From: Granulosicoccus sp045106475
GTDB taxonomy: Bacteria; Pseudomonadota; Gammaproteobacteria; Granulosicoccales; Granulosicoccaceae
DNA length: 64,000 nucleotides
Direction: 5' to 3'
Assembly (NCBI GenBank): GCA_045106475.1
Contig: JBGCEO010000008.1
Location: 21,211-85,210 of the forward strand
Shown: piece by piece, positions 9,107 to 18,045 of the stretch
How the letters are laid out: every line of letters begins with the position of its first letter
Position numbering within the stretch: position 1 is the first letter of the stretch
The notes under the pieces: generated by a model
Told to the model about the DNA's origin: nothing
Database searches by the model: none
The model's input: only the letters and a program-made list of their open reading frames with translations
Translations under genes and position numbers: made by a program

Positions 9107-10822
9107 ATGGATTACTGCATTGTGCAGACGAAGGCACAACATACGCGATACGCTAATATTGCCTCTCTGGTTTCCGATTGGCATTGGGAATTGGACAAGG
9201 ATCTTTGCTACGTCTTTCACGCAGGAGCACGCGCACCGCTGACGGCATTAAGCCATGAAACCCTTATGGGCGAAAGTCGTATCGATAGTTTGAATCTGGC
9301 GATGAAGCCCAATGCTGGCTTGATAGAGCATAATCGCCTGCTACTATCCCGGTTGCCGATCAATATGACCGTTTTCCTCGAACGAGCCGAGACGGATGTG
9401 GTCATCGTACAAATTGTCGCTGAGCCTATCCATGATGAACAAGGCCTGTTTCAGGGCTACTATGGCTGCGGACGGGATGTGACGCAGCGTGCTCGCATGG
9501 AACACCAACTTGAGTATTTAGCCAATCACGATGATTTAACCGGCCTGTTTAATCGGCGTGTATTTCAATCCAGGCTACAAAAGCTGCAGAAATTTGTAAA
9601 AAAAACGGATTACGAATTTTCTTTGTGTGTGTTGGATCTGGATCGATTTAAAGTAGTTAACGATTCGGCAGGCCACTCTGCAGGGGATCAACTTCTTATT
9701 GATCTAGTCGCCCAGCTTGAAGGTTTTATGATGCCTGGCGAAACTCTTGCTCGCATGGGTGGTGACGAATTTAGCATGCTGCTCGAGAGTCCAGTGCACG
9801 AGGCGGCACAGCGTGCAAGAACCATGATCGACGCTATCTCGAACTATCAGTTTGAATGGGATGGACGGTCGTATTCGGTTGGTATGTCTATAGGTATCGC
9901 TGCGATCAAGCACACGGAAGAAGACGATGTCAGTTGGCTCGATCTAGCCGACAGTGCTTGCTATGCTGCAAAAGACAACGGGCGCAACAGATGTGTAGTG
10001 TTTGAACGCGATAGCGAGGACTATCTTCTCTATCGCGCAGAATTGCAACAACTCGAGGTTATCAAGGAAGCATTAAAAGCTAATCGATTGCGGTTGCTGA
10101 TGCAAAGTATCGAACCTAGCAACGACCTGCCGGCAAGACCTCGCTATGAAATTCTGCTCAGGTTAGAGAGCGAGTTTGGCGAGTTCATGTCACCTGATAC
10201 GTTTATTCCTGTGGCTGAGCGATTCCATATCATGCAGGACCTTGATATTTGGGTGCTCAATCGATGTTTGTGTATTCTTGAGAGCTTCCGTGTGGCTGAC
10301 AAGGAGATTTCATTGTCGGTTAACTTATCCGGCAATAGCTTAAGCGATCAAAGTGCGCTTGATCGTATTGTTGATATCGTTCAGCAGGCACAATTGCCAA
10401 GGCATTTGTTGTGCTTCGAAATTACAGAAAGTGCTGCTATCGATAATATAGACAGGGTCGTACTGTTTATAAATCGTCTAAAGGATATGGGTGTTCAGTT
10501 TGCACTGGATGATTTCGGCGCAGGTCTATCGTCCTTTGGTTACATCAAATCTCTACCAATCGACTATGTAAAAATTGATGGTTACTTTATTCGCAATATA
10601 AGAAGTGATCTCACTAATCGTGCTATCACGGCTGCCTTCGTAAAGCTTAGTCGTGACCTAGGTATCCAAACTGTAGCGGAGTGTGTGGAAGATAAAGCTA
10701 CACGGCGTCTTGTTTGCGATTTAGGCATTGATTTCGTTCAGGGGTTTGGTGTTGCCAGACCCCTGGATGTTGATGTGGTGCAGAAACAGTCGACAGCCAA
10801 TCCAGATAATAAAGCGGCTTGA
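9107..10822 (+). CDS. PAS-GGDEF-EAL cyclic di-GMP turnover protein
   Basis: Soluble signalling protein of about 571 residues using the ATG at 9107; an in-frame TTG at 9011 would add 32 residues and has no Shine-Dalgarno support. The N-terminal PAS-like sensor includes SDWHWELDKDLCYVF and ends GYYGCGRDVTQRARME. The GGDEF domain has an intact GGDEF motif (about residues 218-222). The allosteric I-site position reads MPGE instead of RxxD, so product inhibition is probably lost. The EAL domain keeps EILLRL (about 348), FEITES, DDFGAG (about 468) and VQGFGVARP, so phosphodiesterase activity is plausible. The usual AEGVE motif reads AECVE. No transmembrane segment is seen. It stands alone between divergent lhr and convergent hydrolase genes. 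Confidence 0.9.
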   Translation: MDYCIVQTKAQHTRYANIASLVSDWHWELDKDLCYVFHAGARAPLTALSHETLMGESRIDSLNLAMKPNAGLIEHNRLLLSRLPINMTVFLERAETDVVIVQIVAEPIHDEQGLFQGYYGCGRDVTQRARMEHQLEYLANHDDLTGLFNRRVFQSRLQKLQKFVKKTDYEFSLCVLDLDRFKVVNDSAGHSAGDQLLIDLVAQLEGFMMPGETLARMGGDEFSMLLESPVHEAAQRARTMIDAISNYQFEWDGRSYSVGMSIGIAAIKHTEEDDVSWLDLADSACYAAKDNGRNRCVVFERDSEDYLLYRAELQQLEVIKEALKANRLRLLMQSIEPSNDLPARPRYEILLRLESEFGEFMSPDTFIPVAERFHIMQDLDIWVLNRCLCILESFRVADKEISLSVNLSGNSLSDQSALDRIVDIVQQAQLPRHLLCFEITESAAIDNIDRVVLFINRLKDMGVQFALDDFGAGLSSFGYIKSLPIDYVKIDGYFIRNIRSDLTNRAITAAFVKLSRDLGIQTVAECVEDKATRRLVCDLGIDFVQGFGVARPLDVDVVQKQSTANPDNKAA

Positions 10823-10867
10823 AAATAGTCGCAGCGCCATTCATTGCGCGTTGTAAATGCTTAGGGT

Positions 10868-11668
10868 TCACAAAAGAGAGAGTAAGTCACGCAGCTCTGA
10901 TTTTATGCATCCAAGTGAACGGTCGTCGCTTAGGCGATGGTCGGCTTTATGTAGCAAAGTGAGCTGTGCATGGGAGTGCACAATTCTATCCATGAGTCTG
11001 ATTGACAGAGAGAAGGGGACGTCGATGTCTGATGTGCCATGCAGTAAGCGGATGGGGCAAGACAAATTTGCCAAATCATCGCTGCTCAGCAGTGACAAGT
11101 CCTTACCGCTATCGAGAAGCGCCTGCGTAATCGGGAAAGGTGATTCGTAGGCGCTGGGCAAGGACACAATCTGATCCTGCTGCAGGTCCCAAGTGTCAGC
11201 CGGAGTTAGTTTGGGCACAACCAATTCTTGCAAAAAGTCAGGAGCAGCTGCCAATAACACTAACCCGATAACCTGGGATGGTCGGTGAAGAGCAGCTAAC
11301 GTCGCCAGCCAGGCACCCATGGAAGAGCCAATAATGACTACGGGGTGTTTGTAAACATCCAGCAGTTTTGTTGTATCTGCAAGCCAATCATGAAGCGTGA
11401 ATGCCTCTGCATCACCTTCTGATTCGCCATGTCCTCGATAATCGAAACGCATGAACGGCCAGTTGTTTTGGGTACAGAATTCAGCCAATTCCTGCGCTTT
11501 CGTCCCGCGCATGTTGGAATGAAAACCACCACAGAATAAAATCAGCGGCGGGCGCTCGATTGCGGGATTTTCTAACAGGCTGGCTGCCAGTGGGTTGGGG
11601 CGAAAGGCAATTCGATGATGCGCAGAGTTTAGGTAGCAGACTCCGTCTGCGTTGATCTCGTTGTTCAT
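10868..11668 (-). CDS. Alpha/beta hydrolase
   Basis: Serine hydrolase of 266 residues, cytoplasmic (no signal peptide). The nucleophile elbow is IGSSMGAWLA (G-x-S-x-G). The likely catalytic acid is in HGTSDIDVP and the histidine in KADHRLSDD. An oxyanion-hole region FCGGFHSNMRGTKA and FDYRGHGESEG resemble the ABHD10/short-chain esterase branch. The substrate cannot be read from the sequence. The gene diverges from the HAD phosphatase with only 18 bases between start codons, so the two promoters must overlap the opposite coding regions or lie very close. Confidence 0.8.
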   Translation of the reverse strand: MNNEINADGVCYLNSAHHRIAFRPNPLAASLLENPAIERPPLILFCGGFHSNMRGTKAQELAEFCTQNNWPFMRFDYRGHGESEGDAEAFTLHDWLADTTKLLDVYKHPVVIIGSSMGAWLATLAALHRPSQVIGLVLLAAAPDFLQELVVPKLTPADTWDLQQDQIVSLPSAYESPFPITQALLDSGKDLSLLSSDDLANLSCPIRLLHGTSDIDVPFSLSIRLMDRIVHSHAQLTLLHKADHRLSDDRSLGCIKSELRDLLSLL

Positions 11669-11686
11669 TGACGAAGTATAACGTGA

Positions 11687-12433
11687 ATGAAAGAATCAAC
11701 TGCAAACAGCAATAGAACACCTGGCATGTCTCAAGCAACTCGCTCACTGGAGCAAATTCAGGCAATATCATTTGATCTGGATGATACTCTTTGGCACTGC
11801 GCACCAGCCATAGAGAATGCCGAACGGGCTTTGTACGAGTGGCACAAACGCGTTACACCCAGATTGGCGCAAGCTCACACCCCAGAAACTTTACTGGCGT
11901 ATAGAAATCTTTTTCGGTCTCAGCATCCTCAGTTACAAAATTGTGTAACTGAGATGCGTCTGGCTGGTCTAAGAGCTCTCCTACAGCAATTTGATTATCC
12001 TCAGTCTTTGGCTGAGGAGGGATTTGCCGTTTTTTATAGAGCACGCAGTGAAGTTCAACTCTACACCGGCGCCTTAGAACTATTGAATACATTGGGTAAA
12101 CGCTACCGCCTGGCTGCAATTACCAACGGCAATGCAGATTTGGAATACATCGGGATAGCAGATCATTTTGAGCAGATTTATTCGGCAAATCTGAACATGC
12201 GCCCCAAACCTGACGCGCATATGTTTGATCATTGTCTTGCAGCGCTTGATCTTCCTGCTGAGAAGCTGCTCCACATTGGTGACAACCCGGTGACAGACAT
12301 ATCCGGTGGTCATAACGCTGGTGTGCAGACCTTGTGGTTTAATCAGTTTGGAGAGCTCTGGCCTGAGCATCTAGTCAGGCCACACTACGAAGTTCAAGCC
12401 TTAGCAGGAATTATTGCGTTGTTTGATGGATAA
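11687..12433 (+). CDS. HAD-superfamily hydrolase (YigB-like)
   Basis: HAD phosphatase of 248 residues with motif I ISFDLDDTLW (nucleophile and acid aspartates), motif II AITNGNAD, motif III lysine in MRPKPDAHMF and motif IV LHIGDNPVTDISGGHNAG. The helical cap between motifs I and II is of the C1 type seen in YigB/YjjG and FMN phosphatases. A small phosphorylated metabolite such as FMN or a nucleotide is likely, but the substrate is not determined. The chosen ATG at 11687 leaves a 24-residue N-terminal extension before the HAD core; an alternative ATG is at 11726. The aminotransferase gene follows within 31 bases and is probably cotranscribed. Confidence 0.85.
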   Translation: MKESTANSNRTPGMSQATRSLEQIQAISFDLDDTLWHCAPAIENAERALYEWHKRVTPRLAQAHTPETLLAYRNLFRSQHPQLQNCVTEMRLAGLRALLQQFDYPQSLAEEGFAVFYRARSEVQLYTGALELLNTLGKRYRLAAITNGNADLEYIGIADHFEQIYSANLNMRPKPDAHMFDHCLAALDLPAEKLLHIGDNPVTDISGGHNAGVQTLWFNQFGELWPEHLVRPHYEVQALAGIIALFDG

Positions 12434-12464
12434 TACCCATCAAATTGACTGGACTGACCCACTG

Positions 12465-13322
12465 ATGAGCCGAACCTTTTATGTTAATGGCGATTTTGTC
12501 GCTGAAGAGAACGCCAAAATCTCAGTTCTTGATCGGGGTTTTTTGTTTGCTGATGCCGTGTACGAAGTGTCCACGATACTTAATGGTAAATTGATCGACA
12601 ACGCTGCCCATTTAAAACGGCTTGCTCGCTCTTTATCTGAATTATCAATGGCGCCGCCCTGTAGTGATGATGAGATTTTGGCAGCACAGGAACAGTTGCT
12701 CAAACTCAATGGCGTGGAAGAGGGGCTACTCTATCTTCAGGTGTCGCGAGGCGCAGCCGACAGAGACTTTGCGTATCCGCAAAATGCCCGCTCATCTCTG
12801 GTCATGTTCACCCAAAAGAAGAGTCTGCTCGATTCTGCACTGGCCAAACAAGGTATGCATATTATTTCCATACCGGATTTGCGCTGGAAACGACGTGATA
12901 TAAAAACTGTTGGCCTGCTCGCACCCAGTATGGGTAAGCAGGCGGCTGTTGATGCAGGTGTGCATGACGCCTGGATGGTGGAAGACGGACTCGTTACCGA
13001 GGGCACCTCTAATAATGCATATATCGTAACTGTTGACAAAGTTATACAAACTCGACAGTTGGGACATGAGATCCTTAGCGGGATTACACGTCAGGCAGTA
13101 TTAAAGTTTGCTCGAACCGCTGGCTACACCGTCGTTGAAGAACCCTTCACGATAGAAGCAGCACGACAGGCCAGTGAGGCGTTTATTACCAGCGCATCGT
13201 CATTCGTCATGCCGGTTGTGAATATCGATGGAGTGGCCCTTGGAGATGGCAGCCCCGGGCCTGTAAGCACTCAATTGCGCAAAATCTACATTGAAACTGC
13301 ACTGGAACATCAAGACTTGTAG
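12465..13322 (+). CDS. dat: D-amino acid aminotransferase (fold-type IV PLP enzyme)
   Basis: Transfers the amino group between D-amino acids and 2-oxoacids such as D-alanine/2-oxoglutarate, giving D-glutamate for peptidoglycan or degrading D-amino acids. The N-terminus FYVNGDFVAEENAKISVLDR and FLFADAVYEV are typical. The PLP lysine lies in LLAPSMGKQAA and the cofactor glutamate in EGTSNNAYIV. The chosen ATG at 12465 gives 285 residues, the normal family length; in-frame starts at 12414 (TTG) and 12426 (ATG) would overlap the HAD gene. The carboxylate-recognition segment reads RGAADRDFAYP, where D-amino acid aminotransferases usually have R-D-H-A-F-P, so the histidine is replaced by phenylalanine. 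A branched-chain or 4-amino-4-deoxychorismate-lyase-like activity is less likely but not excluded. Confidence 0.82.
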   Translation: MSRTFYVNGDFVAEENAKISVLDRGFLFADAVYEVSTILNGKLIDNAAHLKRLARSLSELSMAPPCSDDEILAAQEQLLKLNGVEEGLLYLQVSRGAADRDFAYPQNARSSLVMFTQKKSLLDSALAKQGMHIISIPDLRWKRRDIKTVGLLAPSMGKQAAVDAGVHDAWMVEDGLVTEGTSNNAYIVTVDKVIQTRQLGHEILSGITRQAVLKFARTAGYTVVEEPFTIEAARQASEAFITSASSFVMPVVNIDGVALGDGSPGPVSTQLRKIYIETALEHQDL

Positions 13323-13358
13323 TTTGTCCGACCTTTTTCACTGCGAGCAAAGGATGCT

Positions 13359-15407
13359 ATGAAGGTGTTTGATAGCCAAAAGAGGGGATTGCGTGGCTGG
13401 GCCATAGCATTCGCCTGTTTGCTATTAGCTGCCTGTGATTCCGGGGATAGTGTGCCTGGTCCCTCTCTGCTCGACGAAACTGATCCTCAGCAGTCTACCC
13501 CCCTTGTGGGTACACCTGTGCTCTCCGGTGCTCGCGCCCAGTTGCTGTTTACCGTCGATGAGGATTCGCTCCTTAGTGGCCGCTTCTATGATCCTGTAGA
13601 GCCGTCACAGGTATCAGTTGCAATTCAAGCATTGCCTGAACACGGACTGTTGACACTTCAGCTGGGAGGCCAAGCATTTAATTATGAACCCGAGCCTGAC
13701 TACTGGGGCCCCGATTCATTCACTTACTCAACGTTCAAGGGGGAGATCGTTGAGGTGATGTTGACCGTTAATCCGCAAAATGATTTACCGGTCCTATCAC
13801 CAAACCTACCTCGAGTCGCTGAACAAGGGCGGCTGTTTACAGTCAGTCTGGATGCGAGCGATGCTGATGGTGATGAGCTTGTTTTTAGCGCATCCGGATT
13901 ACCTGATTGGCTGGTTATCAATACGGACTCTGGCGAATTATCGGGGATTCCTACTCAAACCGATGTTGGTTTTTTCACAGGCATAACACTGCGTGTTACC
14001 GATTCGACTGGTTTGTTCGACGAACTTTTGGATGTGGTTTTTGAGGTAATTGATATTAATGACTCGCCTACCCTGAATACCTCGCAATTTCCAACCGAAT
14101 TGTTGGGGCGTGAATCCATCACAGCGAACGTGTTTCCCGATGATGCAGACGGTGACGAAGTGACCTTGTCCGTGGAATCTAATACCTTTTTAGACGCGCT
14201 GGTTGTTGACGGCTCAATAACCCTGACCGCCGCTGATGTGAATGATGTGACATTGGTGAACCTTGTGTTACAGGCCACCGATCAACTGGGCGGAGTAACC
14301 CGCGAGGTTGTGCCGATTACCATTTTCCCACTCACGGCTTCAGGTCTGGGAATCACCCTCTCCGGCAGCGAGGAAGGCAGGGGCGTGCATTTGGTTATTC
14401 TTGGAGATGGTTACCGGGAAGATCAACAGAATCTGTTTCGTGAGCATGTTGAGGATGTTATTGAAATGTTCGAAGCGGACAAGGGTATAGCCGGTCATAT
14501 GGGAGCGTTCAATATTCACATGATAAGCACCGTGTCAACAGACTCGGGTGCTGATGATAATGATCAAGTCGATAGCCGTGATACCGCTTTCGACAGCATC
14601 TACAACTGCCGCTCTGTACCTAGACTCATCTGCGCAAATACGTTGGCAATGTTCGAAGCCTCCCTGTTGGAGTATCCCGCTGTTGATCAGCTTGTGCTGC
14701 TAGTTAACGACAATCGATACGGTGGCAGTGGCAATAGTGGTGGCAGCGTTGCAATAACCTCAGCTTATTCGCCACAAATTGCCCTGCATGAAATGGGTCA
14801 TAGTCTTGCGGATTTGGCCGACGAATATGTTGACAGTCTCATCCTTGAAACAAATGGTTTGCCAGCCTTTGAAGAAGGTAGATACCCAAATGTCAGCGGC
14901 TTTTCGGATCCTGCTAAGGTCCCCTGGACACATTGGATAGATGATGATGAAACCTACCCGCAGCTGTTTAATGAAGAGGGCGTAGGAGTCTTCGAAGGGG
15001 GGTTGTATCGAGAAAGGGGTGTATACCGTCCAACGTTTAATAGTCGCATGAGAAGTTTTGATGCACCATTTGGTGAAGTTAACAGCGAACAATGGATTCT
15101 TCGGCTCTACACACTAACGGAAGGTATACGCGGGTTTTCGCCCATAGCAGAAACACTTGAGTTGGCTGCAGGGGAGCCGCAGGAATTCGTAGTCAGTCCT
15201 CTTTTCGATGATTCAATCCAGAACGTTGTCTGGGAGTTGAATGGAGAAAAACTGGACCCAGGGGGCGATCCCCATTCGTTGGTTATTTCTCTGCCTGCCG
15301 GGAACCATGAATTGTCCATGACGGTCTCAGATATAAGCGGTCGCATTCGCATTGCGCCCCCGCATGCGGGCATTTTTAACTGGACTTGGGAACTTACCGT
15401 ACAGTGA
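13359..15407 (+). CDS. M64-family zinc metallopeptidase lipoprotein with Ig-like domains
   Basis: Secreted lipoprotein of 682 residues. The N-terminal signal ends in a lipobox LLLAACDSG, so lipidation at Cys about residue 26. Residues about 45-330 hold tandem beta-sandwich modules: a cadherin-like DEDSLLSGRFYD...GPDSFTYS domain and putative-Ig (He_PIG-like) repeats with ASDADGDELVFSASGLPDWL. The peptidase region begins near GVHLVILGDGYRED, characteristic of the M64 (IgA peptidase) family, and carries the zinc motif HEMGHSLADLADEY with H477, E478 and H481. A C-terminal beta-rich region follows. It probably cleaves surface or environmental proteins; the substrate is unknown. The next gene starts inside its stop codon (GTGA). 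Confidence 0.85.
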   Translation: MKVFDSQKRGLRGWAIAFACLLLAACDSGDSVPGPSLLDETDPQQSTPLVGTPVLSGARAQLLFTVDEDSLLSGRFYDPVEPSQVSVAIQALPEHGLLTLQLGGQAFNYEPEPDYWGPDSFTYSTFKGEIVEVMLTVNPQNDLPVLSPNLPRVAEQGRLFTVSLDASDADGDELVFSASGLPDWLVINTDSGELSGIPTQTDVGFFTGITLRVTDSTGLFDELLDVVFEVIDINDSPTLNTSQFPTELLGRESITANVFPDDADGDEVTLSVESNTFLDALVVDGSITLTAADVNDVTLVNLVLQATDQLGGVTREVVPITIFPLTASGLGITLSGSEEGRGVHLVILGDGYREDQQNLFREHVEDVIEMFEADKGIAGHMGAFNIHMISTVSTDSGADDNDQVDSRDTAFDSIYNCRSVPRLICANTLAMFEASLLEYPAVDQLVLLVNDNRYGGSGNSGGSVAITSAYSPQIALHEMGHSLADLADEYVDSLILETNGLPAFEEGRYPNVSGFSDPAKVPWTHWIDDDETYPQLFNEEGVGVFEGGLYRERGVYRPTFNSRMRSFDAPFGEVNSEQWILRLYTLTEGIRGFSPIAETLELAAGEPQEFVVSPLFDDSIQNVVWELNGEKLDPGGDPHSLVISLPAGNHELSMTVSDISGRIRIAPPHAGIFNWTWELTVQ

Positions 15408-15907
15408 GGTTTAGTGGACAAAAGATCATACTGGGCCTCTGCTTGGGGGTTTTGAGTACTGCAGCTTTGGCAGATTGGCGAGTGCTATTTCGTTTTGACG
15501 GTTCTGGGCACCACGTGCATAGCCTGACCAAAGCGCCCACGCGAGAGCGGCTTAGAAAATCAAGCAATTTGAGTGCATCTGCACCTGATGCGCGAAAACT
15601 GCCCATGGATTTGTCCGCAAGCGAGCGCGTCGCCGCAGCCAGATTGCAGCTACAGCCCAGAATTGCAACCTTGTTGTGGTTCGACGCTGACGGGCAGTGG
15701 TTGGGCAGTACAGAAGTTCCTGATCCACGAGTGGCGCATTCACCCTCTCATATCGATGGTGTAAATGAGTCTTATATAGGTCTTAACCATGGAGCCTGGC
15801 TGGCAACCGGACCTGACGAAGCGACAACCGTTACTGTACTTTTTGCCGCTTTTGATGCTCTAGCGTTGGGTAACGAAGAATGGCATGCTGTAATGTCAGA
15901 AGAATGA
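15404..15907 (+). CDS. Exported protein translationally coupled to the M64 peptidase
   Basis: Unrecognised protein of about 167 residues. I choose the GTG at 15404, which overlaps the peptidase stop as GTGA. It gives a clean signal peptide MRFSGQKIILGLCLGVLSTAALA with cleavage before DWRVLF; a TTG at 15386 would add six residues. The mature part contains WRVLFRFDGSGHHVHSL and a beta-rich segment ATLLWFDADGQWLGSTEVPDPR, with GPDEATTVTVLFAAFD near the end. Coupled translation and shared export suggest it works with the peptidase, for example as a partner, inhibitor or chaperone. That is inference from position only. Confidence 0.65.
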   Translation: MRFSGQKIILGLCLGVLSTAALADWRVLFRFDGSGHHVHSLTKAPTRERLRKSSNLSASAPDARKLPMDLSASERVAAARLQLQPRIATLLWFDADGQWLGSTEVPDPRVAHSPSHIDGVNESYIGLNHGAWLATGPDEATTVTVLFAAFDALALGNEEWHAVMSEE

Positions 15908-16090
15908 CGACTAAAGCGCCCAGCCTATAAACTGTTAATTCACTTGGCAAACATGCAGATTGTTAGTGATAAACGTGCAACAAACCGTTGAAGCGTCACA
16001 TTTTTCCCGCTATCAGCAATGTCCTAATCGGCTATGATGTGCCATTAGTCCCAAATTGAAGGGAGCCTCAACTGGATTTGAGGATTCCAT

Positions 16091-18022
16091 ATGCAGCAGC
16101 CTATGTCGGAACCTGAATTCGATAGCAAAAAAGACCCAGACACTGAGTCGATGTTCGATTTCCTCTCCGAGGACAGCGAACGGACGCGAGTGCGGAGCCC
16201 TGAAAGGAATCTTCAGGCCGAAAGGCCAATGCCCGTCATCAGAAAACCTGTTCCCGTGTCCGAGTCAGGACCGCTCCTTCCTCCCAAACCCGGAGATCCA
16301 GTCGAACCCCCACCTCAGCTCACTATAAGTAGCAAAGGTGATGATTTCGATTTTCTTGAAGATGAGCAATCCACGCGCGTTGCTCATAAAACCTCGTTTG
16401 CACGAGATGATCAGCAAAATGTCACGCAGCTCAATCCTGAGAGACGACCCACTGCTCCTGTTGGTCAGAAGGATGGCAGAGGCCGATTTGATCAGCAGGA
16501 ATTTGACCAGCACGATAACGCTACTCAATTATCACCCAAGCCGACCAGGCCTGCGCCGACTGAGGCTATACCAACCAGACTCCCGGCATCAAACGATCAA
16601 AGGGTCGAAGAGGTCAGAAGGGTCAGTCATACAGATTCACTTCTAGACGATTTCGATCTAAATGAAGAGTTCAAATTTGAGGAAGATTGGAGTAGGGGTG
16701 TTCATGATGTAGTTGATTACGATGAGCAGCAAGATTCGCCAGGTCGCAAGCGCCTTCTATTTCTTGCACTGTCTCTTATTGTCATGGGGCTTGGAAGCTT
16801 TGCGTTTACTCAGCGCGATCAATGGTTACCGCAGACTGATAGTGCGAGCTCGATAAGTGATACTGCGTCCGATATCTTACCTTCGGGTACGGGTAGCGCC
16901 ACTGAGCAGCTGGAGCTGTCCGGCACAGCTGTTTCTATAGAGCCAAGCGCAGACGATGCCTTTTCTGCAGCCTCTGTTGATAATCAGGTAATCGAATCCA
17001 GCTCATCACCGTTGATGCAGCGGTTTCGTAATCAGCTGTCAGAACTTGAAGCCCTGGTGGACAGTGGAGCAATTGACGAGGCTGAGCGCACTCTAGCAGA
17101 AATGGATAGAGTCGTTTATGGCTATGGCGCATTTGAGTTTGGAGAGCTGGAAGCACGCATTGCTAACATTCGCAATGGGCAGAATGATCAGAGTCTTGCA
17201 ACTGGTGATCAGGCGCAACGCACTCAAACTCAGCAATTAGATCAAGCGCAACAGGCAGCGGCGGCAGAGGCCGAGCGTGCGGAGCAGCTCAGGTTGGCTG
17301 AGCAGGCAGCTGCGGTGGAAGCACAGCGCTTGGAGCAGGTAACGGCTTCGAATCAGAATGTTGATAACAAGCAGGACGCAGATAAGCAGGCGACAGACCG
17401 GCAGATTGCCGAACAAAGAGCGGCAGCCCAAAGAGAGCAAGCACGCCGTCAGCGGCTAGTTGAGGCAAGGTTGAGAGCTGAAGCCAGCGAAGAACGCAGA
17501 AGACAGGAGGCTGCCGCTCAAGCAGCAGCTCAAGCAGCAGCACAAGCAGCAGCACAAGCAGCAGCGCAAGCAGCGGCTCAAGCAGCGGCTCAAGCAGCGG
17601 CAGCTGCGCAGGCTGTTGCAGTTGCTCCAGTGCAAGCCAACACGGGCTCTGACGCTGGTGCGAGTGTACAATCTGAGGGAAATCAGACCATCACCGATGA
17701 CGATCTGCAATTGGTTTATCGACGTTTCTCGAGTCTGCAGCTTGCAGTTAACGCTCGTGATATCAATGAAGTCATTGAACTGACTCAGCGATCGGGTGCC
17801 AGAGTGCAACAGTTTTTACAGATGTTCGAAAATAGCGTTTCTATAGATTCCAGAATTAGAAATGTATCGACTCGGAACGCCACCGGTGAGATTCATGGAA
17901 CGTTACAGATTAATGGAGTAACTCGTGCTGATGGCAGTGTCATTAAGCCTCCCGCCAGCATCGCATCTGTCCCGCTTAGCAGTAAAAGGGACGGAGAAGG
18001 CTGGACAGCTATTCGCTGGTAG
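16091..18022 (+). CDS. Single-span membrane protein with acidic/TRV motifs and alanine-rich coiled coil
   Basis: Unrecognised, 643 residues. The ATG at 16091 follows GAGG by 8 bases. The N-terminal 218 residues are cytoplasmic-type, proline-rich and disordered, with repeated motifs FDFLSEDSERTRV (22-34) and FDFLEDEQSTRV (86-97), then VTQLNP (111), ATQLSP (144) and PTRL (161). One transmembrane helix spans about 221-240 (RLLFLALSLIVMGLGSFAF). A serine-rich stretch and a helical/coiled-coil region rich in Q, A, E and R follow, with a (QAAA)7 tract. The C-terminal 110 residues (DDLQLVYRRFSSLQLAVNAR...) look like an NTF2/SnoaL-like domain in the periplasm. The TRV/TQL motifs resemble possible phosphothreonine docking sites for FHA domains, which is speculative. 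Confidence 0.7.
   Translation: MQQPMSEPEFDSKKDPDTESMFDFLSEDSERTRVRSPERNLQAERPMPVIRKPVPVSESGPLLPPKPGDPVEPPPQLTISSKGDDFDFLEDEQSTRVAHKTSFARDDQQNVTQLNPERRPTAPVGQKDGRGRFDQQEFDQHDNATQLSPKPTRPAPTEAIPTRLPASNDQRVEEVRRVSHTDSLLDDFDLNEEFKFEEDWSRGVHDVVDYDEQQDSPGRKRLLFLALSLIVMGLGSFAFTQRDQWLPQTDSASSISDTASDILPSGTGSATEQLELSGTAVSIEPSADDAFSAASVDNQVIESSSSPLMQRFRNQLSELEALVDSGAIDEAERTLAEMDRVVYGYGAFEFGELEARIANIRNGQNDQSLATGDQAQRTQTQQLDQAQQAAAAEAERAEQLRLAEQAAAVEAQRLEQVTASNQNVDNKQDADKQATDRQIAEQRAAAQREQARRQRLVEARLRAEASEERRRQEAAAQAAAQAAAQAAAQAAAQAAAQAAAQAAAAAQAVAVAPVQANTGSDAGASVQSEGNQTITDDDLQLVYRRFSSLQLAVNARDINEVIELTQRSGARVQQFLQMFENSVSIDSRIRNVSTRNATGEIHGTLQINGVTRADGSVIKPPASIASVPLSSKRDGEGWTAIRW
17519..17602 (+). repeat. 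12-bp coding tandem repeat (QAAA)7
   Basis: Seven tandem units of CAAGCAGCRGCN, each encoding Gln-Ala-Ala-Ala, inside the coiled-coil region of the membrane protein gene. The first four units are mostly CAAGCAGCAGCN and the last three CAAGCAGCGGCN, showing block-wise duplication. Being in multiples of three, copy-number change would alter helix length without a frameshift. Confidence 0.9.
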
Positions 18023-18045
18023 CCAGGAAACCGGACCTAACTTTT

